Shown: in pieces, positions 1 to 8,510 of the stretch
Numbering within the stretch: position 1 is the stretch's first letter
How the letters are laid out: each line of letters starts with the position of its first letter
Assembly: GCF_039543645.1 (NCBI RefSeq)
Contig: NZ_BAABKD010000009.1
Location: forward strand, 558,001-622,000
Source of the DNA: Paenalcaligenes hermetiae
Lineage (GTDB): Bacteria > Pseudomonadota > Gammaproteobacteria > Burkholderiales > Burkholderiaceae_B
Reading direction: 5' to 3'
Length of the DNA: 64,000 nt
Position numbers and translations under genes: made by a program
Notes under the pieces: generated by a model
Database searches by the model: none
The model's input: only the letters and a program-made list of their open reading frames with translations
Told to the model about the DNA's origin: nothing

Positions 1-39
1 GACGACCAACCACAAAGCCGTCCTCGCTAACGTGTCATT

Positions 40-67
40 AAAGGTCGTTTTTTAACGACCTTTTTGT
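40..67 (+). terminator. Rho-independent terminator of an upstream gene
   Basis: A 10-bp perfect inverted repeat (40-49 with 54-63) with a four-T loop runs into a T-rich stretch at 61-70. It presumably ends a gene that lies before the window and isolates the permease gene that starts at 120. Confidence 0.75.
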
Positions 68-119
68 TTTCCTACCTATCTGCCTTATAGTCATAAGAAC
101 TAAACTAACGGGAGAGATC

Positions 120-1967
120 ATGCTTAGCCCCGCCGTACTCATCGTCCTGATTTTGCTTGTCACCATTGGCTTATTTCTGTTTGGGCGCTGGCGGCACGAT
201 ATTGTGGCCATTATTGCCCTCTTGTTATGTACGTTCTTAGGCTTGGTTGATCCCAAAAACACCTTTATGGGATTTAGTCACCCAGCGGTAGTCACTGTTG
301 CTTGTATTTTGATCCTCAGTTACGCGTTGCAGCAAACAGGGGTCGTCGATGCTCTAGCTCACCGTGTGCTCCCTAAAAAAGGCTCGCCCACCATTGCCTT
401 GCTAACGCTTACGGCTTTAGGCGCTTTTTTATCAGGCTTTATGAACAATGTAGGTGCTCTGGCTTTACTCATGCCGGTGGCTCTACAGATGGCCAATCGT
501 TATCAATTAGCGCCCGGCCAAGTCCTAATGCCACTGGCTTATGGCACAATTTTAGGCGGGCTAACCACTTTGATTGGTACTCCCTCTAATTTGATCGTCT
601 CTAGCTTTCGTATCCAAACTTCGGGCTCAGGCTATCACATGTTTGACTTTAGTCCTGTTGGCGTAAGCGTAGCCATCATTGGTATTTTATTTATTTGTCT
701 GCTCGGTTGGCGCTTCATTCCGGTACGAGAGCGCGCGGGCAAAGATTCTTTTGATACCGGCGCGTATCTTACCGAAGCCCGTGTCCCCGCCGAAAGCAAA
801 GCCATAGGGATGCGTCTGGGCGAAGTCCAGTCCACTCTGGATCAAACAGATAGCCAAATCTTGGGGTTAATTCGTAAAGACATTCGTCTCAATGCCCCCA
901 ACCCAGCACTAAGCCTAGTAGAAAATGATGTGCTTCTTATCGAAGCCGATCCAGAAGCCTTAGCCAAAAATCTCGATGTGCTAGGCCTCGTATTTAATGA
1001 GGACAAAGCCCCCTCCACCCCTCCCGAGGGGCTACCCGCGGCACAAGCCACCGAAGCGAAAACATCAGCCAATGGCGATAAAACTAAAGAGAAAAAAGAA
1101 AAAGGCAGTTATTCCAATGAACTCTCTGAGCTCGCTATTTTGCCAGGGTCTCCGCTTATTGGGCGTAGTGCCGCTGACTTACGTCTACGCTCTTTATATC
1201 GAATTAACTTACTCGCTATTTCCCGTCAGGGTACTCGCTCTAGAACGCGTCTTAAACAAACCCCCTTACGCATTGGGGATGTACTGCTCTTACAAGGCGC
1301 AGCCGAAAATGTGGCCGATTTTGCCTCGGTGGGTGGATGCGCCCCCCTCGCGACCCGTCCTTTACGCGTGCCCGACCGCCAAAAGATGCTGCTCTCCGCT
1401 GGTATTATGCTGTTGAGTGTCATACTCGCCGCTACAGGGCTAGCTTCAGCAGCGGTAAGTTTTATGTTTGGTGTGCTCTTATTGTTACTGCTTAATGTGA
1501 TTGCAATCCGCAATGTTTACCAAGCGGTAGACTGGTCAGTGATCGTTTTGCTTGCCGCGCTGATTCCTGTCGCACAAGCCATGGAAAGCACCGGAGCCGC
1601 TGCCGCGATTGCTACACTTTTATTAGATTATGTCGCACAGGGCAATACCATGTGGGCGCTTGTGCTTATTATGGTGGCCACCATGGGACTATCTGATCTT
1701 ATGAATAATGCCGCTACCGCTGCCGTCATGAGTCCTGTTGCCATTGGCACAGCGCAACAGTTAAGCGTCAACCCCGATACCTTTTTAATGGCCGTGGCTA
1801 TAGGCGCCTCCTGCGCTTTTCTTACCCCCATTGGTCACCAAAACAATACGCTTATTTTAGGTCCCGGCGGCTTTAGGTTTGGAGACTACTGGCGCATGGG
1901 GTTGCCACTAGACATCTTACTTGTGGTTAGTACTATCCCCTTACTGCTCTACTTTTGGCCCCTCTAG
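120..1967 (+). CDS. SLC13/DASS-type permease with two RCK_C (TrkA-C) domains
   Basis: Inner-membrane anion or carboxylate transporter of the SLC13 superfamily. Hydrophobic helices fill residues 1-210 and about 425-615. Between them lie two soluble RCK_C-like segments (about 219-290 and 337-410), the usual regulatory insert of this subfamily; a charged linker (about 295-335) separates the two. The repeated NN-x-A/G membrane motifs (near residue 110 and again near 540) fit the family. At 615 residues it has normal length. The start is supported by a GGGAGAG Shine-Dalgarno at 110-116. The substrate (sulfate, dicarboxylate or other anion) cannot be told from sequence alone. Its last 27 bases overlap the convergent GTPase gene. 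Confidence 0.85.
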   Translation: MLSPAVLIVLILLVTIGLFLFGRWRHDIVAIIALLLCTFLGLVDPKNTFMGFSHPAVVTVACILILSYALQQTGVVDALAHRVLPKKGSPTIALLTLTALGAFLSGFMNNVGALALLMPVALQMANRYQLAPGQVLMPLAYGTILGGLTTLIGTPSNLIVSSFRIQTSGSGYHMFDFSPVGVSVAIIGILFICLLGWRFIPVRERAGKDSFDTGAYLTEARVPAESKAIGMRLGEVQSTLDQTDSQILGLIRKDIRLNAPNPALSLVENDVLLIEADPEALAKNLDVLGLVFNEDKAPSTPPEGLPAAQATEAKTSANGDKTKEKKEKGSYSNELSELAILPGSPLIGRSAADLRLRSLYRINLLAISRQGTRSRTRLKQTPLRIGDVLLLQGAAENVADFASVGGCAPLATRPLRVPDRQKMLLSAGIMLLSVILAATGLASAAVSFMFGVLLLLLLNVIAIRNVYQAVDWSVIVLLAALIPVAQAMESTGAAAAIATLLLDYVAQGNTMWALVLIMVATMGLSDLMNNAATAAVMSPVAIGTAQQLSVNPDTFLMAVAIGASCAFLTPIGHQNNTLILGPGGFRFGDYWRMGLPLDILLVVSTIPLLLYFWPL

Positions 1968-3377
1968 CTGCTGCACCAGTGCCACGATGGCCTGCTCCCG
2001 ACGCGCACTCGGTAAGTGGCGCGGGTGTAGAGACGACCATTCAGGATGGGCGCGCGCTTGCTCTATGGCTTCGGGCAAAGGCCCCGAGCGCCAGTTAATT
2101 GGTGTGCTCTCCTCTGAAAGCGAACCACCATCTAAGGCGATCTGTGCCCGAGTGATAGCAATGGGTGTTTGCGCGGCATGTCCACGTTGCGCTAAAGCAT
2201 GAATAAGCGCAATTTGGCGTAAAGCCAATACTCGAATCACACTATCGTCTACAGTTAGCTCCGTTTCGCCACGCCACTTGCCTATTAAGCGCTGCCCCCA
2301 TTTATCTACCCCCTGCCAAATCCCACCCGCCGCCGCCCCAATCAATGTACCTGAGCCTAAGCTTAAACCAGCTGTTAGTAGATCAAACGTTGCTCCTGCC
2401 ATCGCCCCAGCAGCTACCCCCTTCCCAACCTGAATACCGAGCTCTTTTAGCACCTCGGGATGAAATAAATCCGTTTCCCAGCGATAGCCCTCTAGAGCAA
2501 TATGATCGGGCAAGTAGTCACGTGTGGTGAAATTAAAACGCCGTAATAAAGCTTTAACACAAGCTTCTTCTCGTAAGCGAATTGTTTCATGCAAGGTTTG
2601 AATATTTTGCTCCAAAAGGGCTTTTTGCGAAGGGCTGGTCAAGCGCCACGCCGCCACATCCACTAAGAGCTCGGCCAACAATCGCCAAGCATCTTGCATG
2701 CGTTGTTGCCGCTGCTGCGCCACATCCACACTTAAGCGCTGCAACTGCTCACTATGTGCCGCTGACACCAGCAAAGCCAGTTTCTCGTAAAGCAATGCCT
2801 CGCCATTTAGCGCCGGCGCTACGGTATCAAACTCTGCTAGAGCATGTAAGCCTAAATGCGCAAGCGCCGTACGCCACTCTTCTATCCGTTGCTCAGGACT
2901 ACGCGTGAAATTTAATACAGGTAATAAGGGCTTACCACACTGGGCCAACACACGTATTTCATCCTTGTGCTTAGCAAGCACAGGATCTCGTACATCAATC
3001 ACATATAAACCGGCATCGCTTTGTAAAAGTTGGCGTAATACTCGAGCCTCTTGTTCAAAACGCTCATTCGCTTCCGGCGTTTGTAAGAACAAGGCAATGC
3101 GTTCGGGCTCATCCATTCGCTCCTGCTCGTTAGTTAGACGCTGTAAATAATCCAACAACGCCATACTGTCTTCCATACCCGGCGTATCAAACAGTTCGAT
3201 GAGTGTCTGATCAGCGATTTTTAAACGCACTCCCTCTACATGACGCGTTGTACCTGGGCTATTACGTACCTCGCCAAAATACGTATCCCGTGTCAACGTG
3301 CGCAGTAACGATGTTTTCCCCGTATTGGTGTGCCCCACCACAGCAAGTTTTAAAGGAGCAAGAGTGGTTTCGGTCAT
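1941..3377 (-). CDS. GTPase/DUF3482 domain protein
   Basis: P-loop GTPase with a C-terminal DUF3482 region, 478 residues. G1 is visible as GHTNTGKTS (15-23) and G3 as DTPG (64-67). Where a canonical NKxD G4 motif is expected the protein reads NFTR (156-159), so base specificity may be relaxed or supplied differently. A Gly/Ala-rich hydrophobic stretch (about 325-365) may contact the membrane. It is the last gene of a minus-strand operon; its start overlaps the DUF2868 stop by four bases (ATGA), implying translational coupling. The DUF2868-DUF3482 pairing is known in beta- and gammaproteobacteria, but the function is unknown. Its 3' end overlaps the convergent permease gene by 27 bases. Confidence 0.85.
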   Translation of the reverse strand: MTETTLAPLKLAVVGHTNTGKTSLLRTLTRDTYFGEVRNSPGTTRHVEGVRLKIADQTLIELFDTPGMEDSMALLDYLQRLTNEQERMDEPERIALFLQTPEANERFEQEARVLRQLLQSDAGLYVIDVRDPVLAKHKDEIRVLAQCGKPLLPVLNFTRSPEQRIEEWRTALAHLGLHALAEFDTVAPALNGEALLYEKLALLVSAAHSEQLQRLSVDVAQQRQQRMQDAWRLLAELLVDVAAWRLTSPSQKALLEQNIQTLHETIRLREEACVKALLRRFNFTTRDYLPDHIALEGYRWETDLFHPEVLKELGIQVGKGVAAGAMAGATFDLLTAGLSLGSGTLIGAAAGGIWQGVDKWGQRLIGKWRGETELTVDDSVIRVLALRQIALIHALAQRGHAAQTPIAITRAQIALDGGSLSEESTPINWRSGPLPEAIEQARAHPEWSSLHPRHLPSARREQAIVALVQQLEGPKVEQ

Positions 3378-4777
3378 GATGAGCTTAACTCGAAAAGCAA
3401 CGGTTCTGGATGAGTATAAATAGCATAAAAACCCGCTTTCTTTAATCGTTCATACCACGACTCGCGTCGATCAGGCTTTTCGCCATGTTGATTGTCTTTA
3501 GCATTTAATAAATAAATAGAGCAATAATCCGCATACGTAGCTAGCTCTGCTAACCATGCCACTACCCCCCGATCAGGCGTTTGCTCCGCATCCACACACA
3601 ATACTAAATGCGTTACCGGGTGCTGGACTAATGCCATTAATAACTGATGGCGCTGCTCACGGCTATCCACCACTCCCTCGTCTCGCCACCTATCGGGCAA
3701 CATAAAAGGAGGCCAAACCTGATCGGATGGTAACTCGATTCCTATCACTGCCGTCGGTGCAAGCAAAGCGGGGCGCTCTTGCACCACCTGAGCCTGCGGG
3801 ACCTGATCCTCACCAGCTATCGCATCCACTCCCACATATTCCGTTTGCGGTTGCAAGCGAGGCTTAAGCTCTGTAATCCCTGGTAACGCACCTAGCTCAG
3901 GTCTTCGCCGCTGTGCGCGCCAAAGCATAAATATGCAGACTAACAACGCCATCAATCGAGGCAACATGCCATATACCACCAAGCTGCCTAACAGCCACTG
4001 GGACCATTGCACCTGTGCGCTCATAGGTAAAAGCGTACTGCCATCACTTTGAGCAATCACCGCCATTTCTGGCATAGCAAAGCCTAACTGCTGCGGCAAC
4101 CACCCAACCAGCTGCACCCACGCCACAAAATGGCTCGGAGTCAGCAATGTTGTCTCCCAAGCAAAGCTATACCGTTTTGCGGTAAGCAAAAGCACCAGCA
4201 TGACCGCCGCCGCAAGCAGCGCTAGCAGCCACAAAACATGGTTGAGTAAGCCAAAACGCCAACGTAATGAGGCTTGTTGCCCCCATAAGCTAAGCAAAGC
4301 GCGTAACATCAAGGCTTGATCCGGCCCGCGAACAAAACGCTGACTTAACCACACGGTGATATGCCCCACCACAAAGCCGCGCCCCTCTTGGTGTGGCTGC
4401 CACCAAAACGAAACGAGCCAGAGTAACAAACTCAAGCTTGGCGCCCCTAATAAGGCTACCCAAGCCAATAAAATATTCACAGAGCCATGAGGACGACTCA
4501 AAGCACCAGCCGCCATCCCTAGGCCGAGCAATATAAATATCACGCCTAAAACCAGCACACAGCCACGTAACCAGCGTAATACCTGCTGCTGAACCAACAA
4601 CCAACCTAAACGTTCGCCTAAATAGCACGCACGACGCAAAACCCGCTGTGTAAAATCACCGCCCGCCGCCACCACGCGGCGCACCTCTGCTGTGTCCTCT
4701 ATCGGCCCCCACTGACTTTCCTTTAAGCGAAGGGCCTCTGCAAGCCAATAGGCGGAAGAAACATCAACGTCTTTCAT
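3374..4777 (-). CDS. DUF2868 family membrane protein
   Basis: Protein of 467 residues. Hydrophobic segments near 66-95, 98-125, 178-203 and 262-288 predict at least four membrane helices. A cytosolic C-terminal part (about 330-467) contains a segment resembling a nucleotide- or effector-binding fold (hydrophobic strand, then CVDAEQTPDRG near 405). DUF2868 proteins are commonly encoded directly before the DUF3482 GTPase, as here, so I infer that they work together at the inner membrane. The gene starts two bases after the preceding TPM gene ends. No biochemical role is known to me. Confidence 0.8.
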   Translation of the reverse strand: MKDVDVSSAYWLAEALRLKESQWGPIEDTAEVRRVVAAGGDFTQRVLRRACYLGERLGWLLVQQQVLRWLRGCVLVLGVIFILLGLGMAAGALSRPHGSVNILLAWVALLGAPSLSLLLWLVSFWWQPHQEGRGFVVGHITVWLSQRFVRGPDQALMLRALLSLWGQQASLRWRFGLLNHVLWLLALLAAAVMLVLLLTAKRYSFAWETTLLTPSHFVAWVQLVGWLPQQLGFAMPEMAVIAQSDGSTLLPMSAQVQWSQWLLGSLVVYGMLPRLMALLVCIFMLWRAQRRRPELGALPGITELKPRLQPQTEYVGVDAIAGEDQVPQAQVVQERPALLAPTAVIGIELPSDQVWPPFMLPDRWRDEGVVDSREQRHQLLMALVQHPVTHLVLCVDAEQTPDRGVVAWLAELATYADYCSIYLLNAKDNQHGEKPDRRESWYERLKKAGFYAIYTHPEPLLFELSSS

Positions 4778-4779
4778 CG

Positions 4780-5265
4780 CTACAGCAAAACCGGCGCATT
4801 CGACAGCACATCTGCTGTATGATCACCCTCGGGGGCATGCTTTTGTAAGATTTGCTCTATATCATCTACAGCCGCTAATAAGCCCTCTATGTAATCCCCT
4901 TTAGCCAAACGCGCTTGCAAACGCACACAGACTTGCTGCCATTGGGCTGAACTTGCTGTAATACCTCGGTCTGCAATGATTTCTATGGCTCGTTGATCTA
5001 AGGCTAAATACAGCAATACCCCACTATTAAGCGGAGTATCCCATACGCGTAAACGGCCATAGACTTCCAATGCTCGATAATGTGGATGCTTTTCATGTTT
5101 AGGCATCACAGCCTCAACCGCCAAAACCAGCTCACCCGTATGTGTGTTTTCACTTTGCTTAATACGCTCTGCCACATGAGCCAGTACTTCCTCATCAAAA
5201 TGACGACGTCGTAGCCATTGGCCTTCAAGAGCAGCAATACCGGTAATTTGTTTGATTTTTTTCAT
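4780..5265 (-). CDS. TPM domain-containing protein (cytosolic paralogue)
   Basis: Protein of 161 residues with a TPM (TLP18.3/Psb32/MOLO-1) fold. The conserved core runs from the ERIKQSENTHTGELVLAVEA region (about 32-51) through VYGRLRVWDT and GVLLYLALDQRAIEIIADRGI. Unlike its neighbour it has no signal peptide or C-terminal helix, so it is probably cytosolic. The start has a GGAG Shine-Dalgarno. It begins nine bases after the longer TPM gene ends and is followed after two bases by the DUF2868 gene, so all are in one operon. Tandem long and short TPM genes after lemA occur in many proteobacteria. Confidence 0.8.
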   Translation of the reverse strand: MKKIKQITGIAALEGQWLRRRHFDEEVLAHVAERIKQSENTHTGELVLAVEAVMPKHEKHPHYRALEVYGRLRVWDTPLNSGVLLYLALDQRAIEIIADRGITASSAQWQQVCVRLQARLAKGDYIEGLLAAVDDIEQILQKHAPEGDHTADVLSNAPVLL

Positions 5266-5274
5266 ATCCGCTCC

Positions 5275-6186
5275 CTACCAGCTTCCTGAGGCACCACCGC
5301 CGCCGCTACTACCACCGCCGCCGCCACCAAAGCCGCCACCCCCACCAAAACCGCCACCGCCGCCACCGCCAAATCCCCCACCAAAGCCACCACCTAAACC
5401 ACCAATTGCGGCGCCTCGGCGTGAGGCTCGCCCTGAGTTACCTCTTCCTCCGGCACCAAATGCTTTACCAATAAGAGATAAAACAAACGCTACCACAGCG
5501 CCTACCAGCGCCAAAGGCACACTCCAAAATACAAAGAAGCTAAATAAGCCAATAATTAAGGCCGCCGCCACTGGGGGCAACACAAAAGAAAAAAATGCCA
5601 ATGGCAATAAAATAGCAATCGGGCCTTCCTCGTCAGTATCTACCTGACTGGATTTGATAGGCGGAGGAAGCGGTTCTCCTTCGACCAGACCCATGAGTTT
5701 TTCTACACCGGCATTAATACCCCCGACATAATCCCCCTGTGTAAAAGCGGGGGTAATAAACTCACGAATAATACGGCCCGCCTGTAAGTCTGTCACCGCG
5801 CCCTCGAGCCCATAGCCCACCTCAATACGTAAGCGCCTATCATCTTTAGCGACCACGAGCAAAATACCATCATCCACTTTTTTACGACCAACTTTCCATT
5901 GGTCATAAACCCGACGGGTGTAAGAGTCAATGCCCTCCGTACCAGTGGTTGACACCACCAACACAAAAATCTGCGCCCCTTTACTTTGTTCAAAAGCTTG
6001 GAGCCGCTGTGTCAGGGCTTGTTTTTGTGCAGAGTTAAATGTGCCCGTGGTATCGACTAACCAACTATCAAGTTTAGGAATAGGCTGGTCTTTAGCCCAA
6101 GCTGGCCACGCCATACTCAGTAACGCCACTAACCATATACTCACCAGCCCTCGCCAAAAGGGCTGTCGCTCAAAAGCCAAAACCAT
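5275..6186 (-). CDS. TPM domain protein with Gly-rich tail (YgcG family)
   Basis: Protein of 303 residues: N-terminal signal sequence (about 1-31, ending AWA), periplasmic TPM domain (about 35-170, with TGTFNSAQKQALTQRL and DDRRLRIEVGYGLEGAVTD), one or two membrane helices (about 190-245), and a tail of some 60 residues that is mostly Gly and Ser (GGGFGGGF repeats). This is the YgcG architecture. The start has an AGGAAT Shine-Dalgarno. It follows lemA by 18 bases; lemA-ygcG pairs are widespread and suggest a joint envelope role, still undefined. The Gly-rich coding stretch at 5280-5450 is the most repetitive DNA of this region. Confidence 0.88.
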   Translation of the reverse strand: MVLAFERQPFWRGLVSIWLVALLSMAWPAWAKDQPIPKLDSWLVDTTGTFNSAQKQALTQRLQAFEQSKGAQIFVLVVSTTGTEGIDSYTRRVYDQWKVGRKKVDDGILLVVAKDDRRLRIEVGYGLEGAVTDLQAGRIIREFITPAFTQGDYVGGINAGVEKLMGLVEGEPLPPPIKSSQVDTDEEGPIAILLPLAFFSFVLPPVAAALIIGLFSFFVFWSVPLALVGAVVAFVLSLIGKAFGAGGRGNSGRASRRGAAIGGLGGGFGGGFGGGGGGGFGGGGGFGGGGGGSSGGGGASGSW

Positions 6187-6204
6187 AACTATTCCTTTTC
6201 CCTA

Positions 6205-6816
6205 TTAGTTTGTCGCCCCAGCAGGTAAATCAAAACGCACCTCTGGGTTACGCGTGATTTCGTCCTGACGATCTACACCGTAGTTCTCTTTGACCTTATA
6301 ACCAAAAACCTTAGCTGTAATTACCGTAGGGAACTGGCGAATGTATAAATTATATTCTTGGACCGCCTGTACAAACCGACCTCGCTCGGTCGCGATTCGG
6401 TTCTCTGTACCCTCGAGCTGTGTCATAAGATCACGGACTAAGCCATCGCTTTTAAGCTGAGGATAGTTTTCTGCCACCGCCATTAAACGTGATAAAGCCG
6501 AAGAGAGCTGGCCTTGGGCTTGGGAGAATTTTGCCATGAGCTCTGGGTTATCCAAATCATCGACTTTTAAATGAATTTGCCCAACCTTGGCTCGAGCTTC
6601 TGTCACATCAGTCAATACCGTACGCTCATTAATCATATATGCATTGACTGAACTCACAAGCTTGGGCACCAAATCCGCACGACGCTCATATTGGTTTAAG
6701 GTCTGCGACCAAGCCGCCTTAACTTGCTCATCTAAACGTTGAATTTCATTATAGCCACAGCCACTTAACAGCAATGCAACTAGGCTCAACAACAACCATC
6801 GTAAATACTGTTTCAT
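6205..6816 (-). CDS. LemA family lipoprotein
   Basis: Protein of 203 residues from the ATG at 6816, chosen because a GAGG Shine-Dalgarno lies just upstream and the predicted signal peptide then begins MKQYLRW. An upstream in-frame TTG at 6843 would add nine residues and spoil the signal. The lipobox LLSGC puts the lipidated Cys at residue 20. The remainder is a long-helix LemA domain with QRLDEQVKAAWSQTLNQYERR and RADLVPKLV near the start and NLYIRQFPTVI near the end. It is the first gene of the five-gene minus-strand operon. Confidence 0.9.
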   Translation of the reverse strand: MKQYLRWLLLSLVALLLSGCGYNEIQRLDEQVKAAWSQTLNQYERRADLVPKLVSSVNAYMINERTVLTDVTEARAKVGQIHLKVDDLDNPELMAKFSQAQGQLSSALSRLMAVAENYPQLKSDGLVRDLMTQLEGTENRIATERGRFVQAVQEYNLYIRQFPTVITAKVFGYKVKENYGVDRQDEITRNPEVRFDLPAGATN

Positions 6817-6921
6817 TTTTTTCGCCTCAAAATCAAAGCACAAAATAGCTCAATCTTCGCTTAGGTTATACGGGCTCTGTGTCGGCGGCAAGCCAAAAAA
6901 AGTGAATAAACATTGTTTTTA

Positions 6922-6950
6922 TGTCCTCCACTTGCCTTTATCGTTATAAT
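6922..6950 (+). promoter_or_regulatory. Candidate promoter of the RNA helicase gene
   Basis: A perfect TATAAT lies at 6945-6950. The matching -35 position (6922-6927, tgtcct, 17-bp spacer) is poor, so the promoter is supported mainly by its -10. It would give a leader of about 130 nt before the helicase start codon. Confidence 0.45.
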
Positions 6951-6993
6951 AAAAAACTCACGTAGCACGCCAATCGTTGCGTTTTCATTTCTA

Positions 6994-7074
6994 CGCAGGC
7001 CTTCCTGCGATGGCATATTCGCCTTCAACCTCATTCTGTCAGCCTAGATTGGTATTACGATGACGTAATAGGCT
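6994..7074 (+). promoter_or_regulatory. Hairpins in the helicase leader
   Basis: Two stem-loops lie in the untranslated leader: a 6-bp stem (6994-6999 with 7004-7009, CCTT loop) and a 7-bp stem (7053-7059 with 7064-7070) that can be extended by AGCC 7041-7044 pairing with GGCT 7071-7074. The second ends 16 bases before the start codon. Long structured leaders are common on cold-shock RNA helicase genes; regulation here is inferred. Confidence 0.35.
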
Positions 7075-7090
7075 AGTCGCTGGAAATACC

Positions 7091-8380
7091 TTGAATACCT
7101 CTATTACTTTTGCCGCATTATCATTGGCAGACCCCTTATTGCGTGCGATTCGCGATACGGGTTACGATGCCCCCACTCCTATCCAAGCCCAAGCCATCCC
7201 ACATGTGCTACAGGGCAAAGACGTGCTTGCTGCCGCCCAAACCGGCACCGGCAAAACGGCTGGTTTTACCCTGCCTATTTTGCACCACATCCTAACGCAG
7301 CCGCGCCCCACTCAACAGGCAGGCAGCCCTCGAGCATTGATTTTGACACCTACGCGTGAGCTCGCCGCCCAAGTAGAAGCTTCGGTGCGTCTCTACAGTC
7401 AATACACACGTATCCGCTCTTTGGTGTTATTTGGTGGCGTCAATATTAATCCACAAATACAAGCGTTAAAAAAACCTATCGATATTGTGGTCGCCACACC
7501 TGGGCGTCTTTTGGATCATTTGGGACAAAAAACCATCCAACTCAAAGATGTGGAAACCGTCGTACTGGACGAAGCCGATCGTATGTTAGATATGGGCTTT
7601 ATTCGGGATATCCGACGCATTCTGAAACTCATCCCCAGTCAGCGTCAAACCCTGCTATTTTCAGCTACCTTTTCCGATGAGATTCGGGATCTGGCACGTA
7701 ATGCCCTCCGTGACCCTATCGAGGTTTCAGTTGCCCCGCGCAACACAACTTCGGAACTTATTTGCCAACAGGTGGTTTTTACCGAGCAACGCCACAAGCG
7801 CGAACTGGTCAGCCATATCATTCGCCAAAGCGGCTGGCATCAGGTTTTGGTTTTTTGTCGCACCAAACACGGAGCGAATCGCCTTGCGGAAAAATTAAGT
7901 AAAGACGGTCTTAGCGCCGCCGCCTTACATGGCAACAAAAGCCAAGCGGCGCGCACACGCGCTTTAGCGGGTTTTAAATCCGGAAAAATTGCAGTACTTG
8001 TAGCCACTGACATCGCGGCTCGCGGGTTAGATATTGAACAGCTCCCCTATGTGATTAATTTTGAGCTACCCCAAGTTGCAGAGGATTATGTACATCGTAT
8101 TGGCCGTACCGGTCGAGCTGGTAGCGAAGGGCGAGCCATTTCACTGGTAGATCCATCAGAAAACCGTTTGCTTAAAGCAATCGAGCGCCTAATTCAACGT
8201 ACTATTGAGCCCATCACCATCGAGGGCTTTACTCCTCTCGACTTGCCCGAGCCCCCTGTTAACCGTCCCCCCGCACGTAATAACCCCCGTGCCAACACAT
8301 CAACTACCAAGCGCCGCCCCCGCAAACGCACACCAGCAGCTAAACGCAGCTCCGGTACAGCGCCAATCAATCTAAAATAA
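7091..8380 (+). CDS. DEAD-box ATP-dependent RNA helicase, RhlE type
   Basis: RNA-unwinding ATPase of 429 residues. In order: Q motif (GYDAPTPIQAQAIP), Walker A AQTGTGKT, PTRELA, TPGRLLD, DEAD, SAT, and in the second RecA domain VLVATDIAARGLD and HRIGRTGRAG. The C-terminal tail (about 375-429) is Pro-, Lys- and Arg-rich, as in RhlE. It likely acts in ribosome assembly or RNA turnover. The only well-placed start is a TTG at 7091, with no strong Shine-Dalgarno, so the start is less certain than the identity. It is transcribed alone, away from lemA. Confidence 0.92.
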   Translation: MNTSITFAALSLADPLLRAIRDTGYDAPTPIQAQAIPHVLQGKDVLAAAQTGTGKTAGFTLPILHHILTQPRPTQQAGSPRALILTPTRELAAQVEASVRLYSQYTRIRSLVLFGGVNINPQIQALKKPIDIVVATPGRLLDHLGQKTIQLKDVETVVLDEADRMLDMGFIRDIRRILKLIPSQRQTLLFSATFSDEIRDLARNALRDPIEVSVAPRNTTSELICQQVVFTEQRHKRELVSHIIRQSGWHQVLVFCRTKHGANRLAEKLSKDGLSAAALHGNKSQAARTRALAGFKSGKIAVLVATDIAARGLDIEQLPYVINFELPQVAEDYVHRIGRTGRAGSEGRAISLVDPSENRLLKAIERLIQRTIEPITIEGFTPLDLPEPPVNRPPARNNPRANTSTTKRRPRKRTPAAKRSSGTAPINLK

Positions 8381-8391
8381 CAACTAAACAT

Positions 8392-8466
8392 ACAGAACTG
8401 TTTGTTTATTTCCGTATAATCCCATCACCCTGGGCTATGATACAGACATAGCCCGAACAGTTCTGT
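8392..8466 (+). promoter_or_regulatory. Promoter flanked by two ACAGNNCTGTTTG operator-like repeats
   Basis: Two near-identical sites, ACAGAACTGTTTG (8392-8404) and ACAGTTCTGTTTG (8457-8469), each contain the dyad ACAG-NN-CTGT and lie 65 bp apart. The same bases also form an 11-bp inverted repeat (8392-8402 with 8456-8466). Between them are a TATAAT (8415-8420) and an 8-bp hairpin (8432-8439 with 8447-8454). This arrangement is typical of a promoter under a dimeric repressor binding two operators and controlling the gene at 8511. The regulator is unknown. Confidence 0.5.
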
Positions 8467-8510
8467 TTGGCCAGTGCCAATTCACCTACTAATAAGATAA
8501 GGAGAGATGG

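Noticed and set aside
997..1416. A 139-codon frame inside the SLC13 permease gene
   Set aside because: It is fully contained in a well-supported gene and lacks any motif or ribosome site.
5280..5450. Repeat array resembling CRISPR or a tandem repeat locus
   Set aside because: The repetition comes from Gly codons in a coding tail. There are no spacers of fixed length, and no CRISPR array is seen anywhere in the window.
5252..5647. Pro-rich plus-strand frame opposite the Gly-rich TPM tail
   Set aside because: It is the mirror of Gly codons in the real gene and is not an independent protein.
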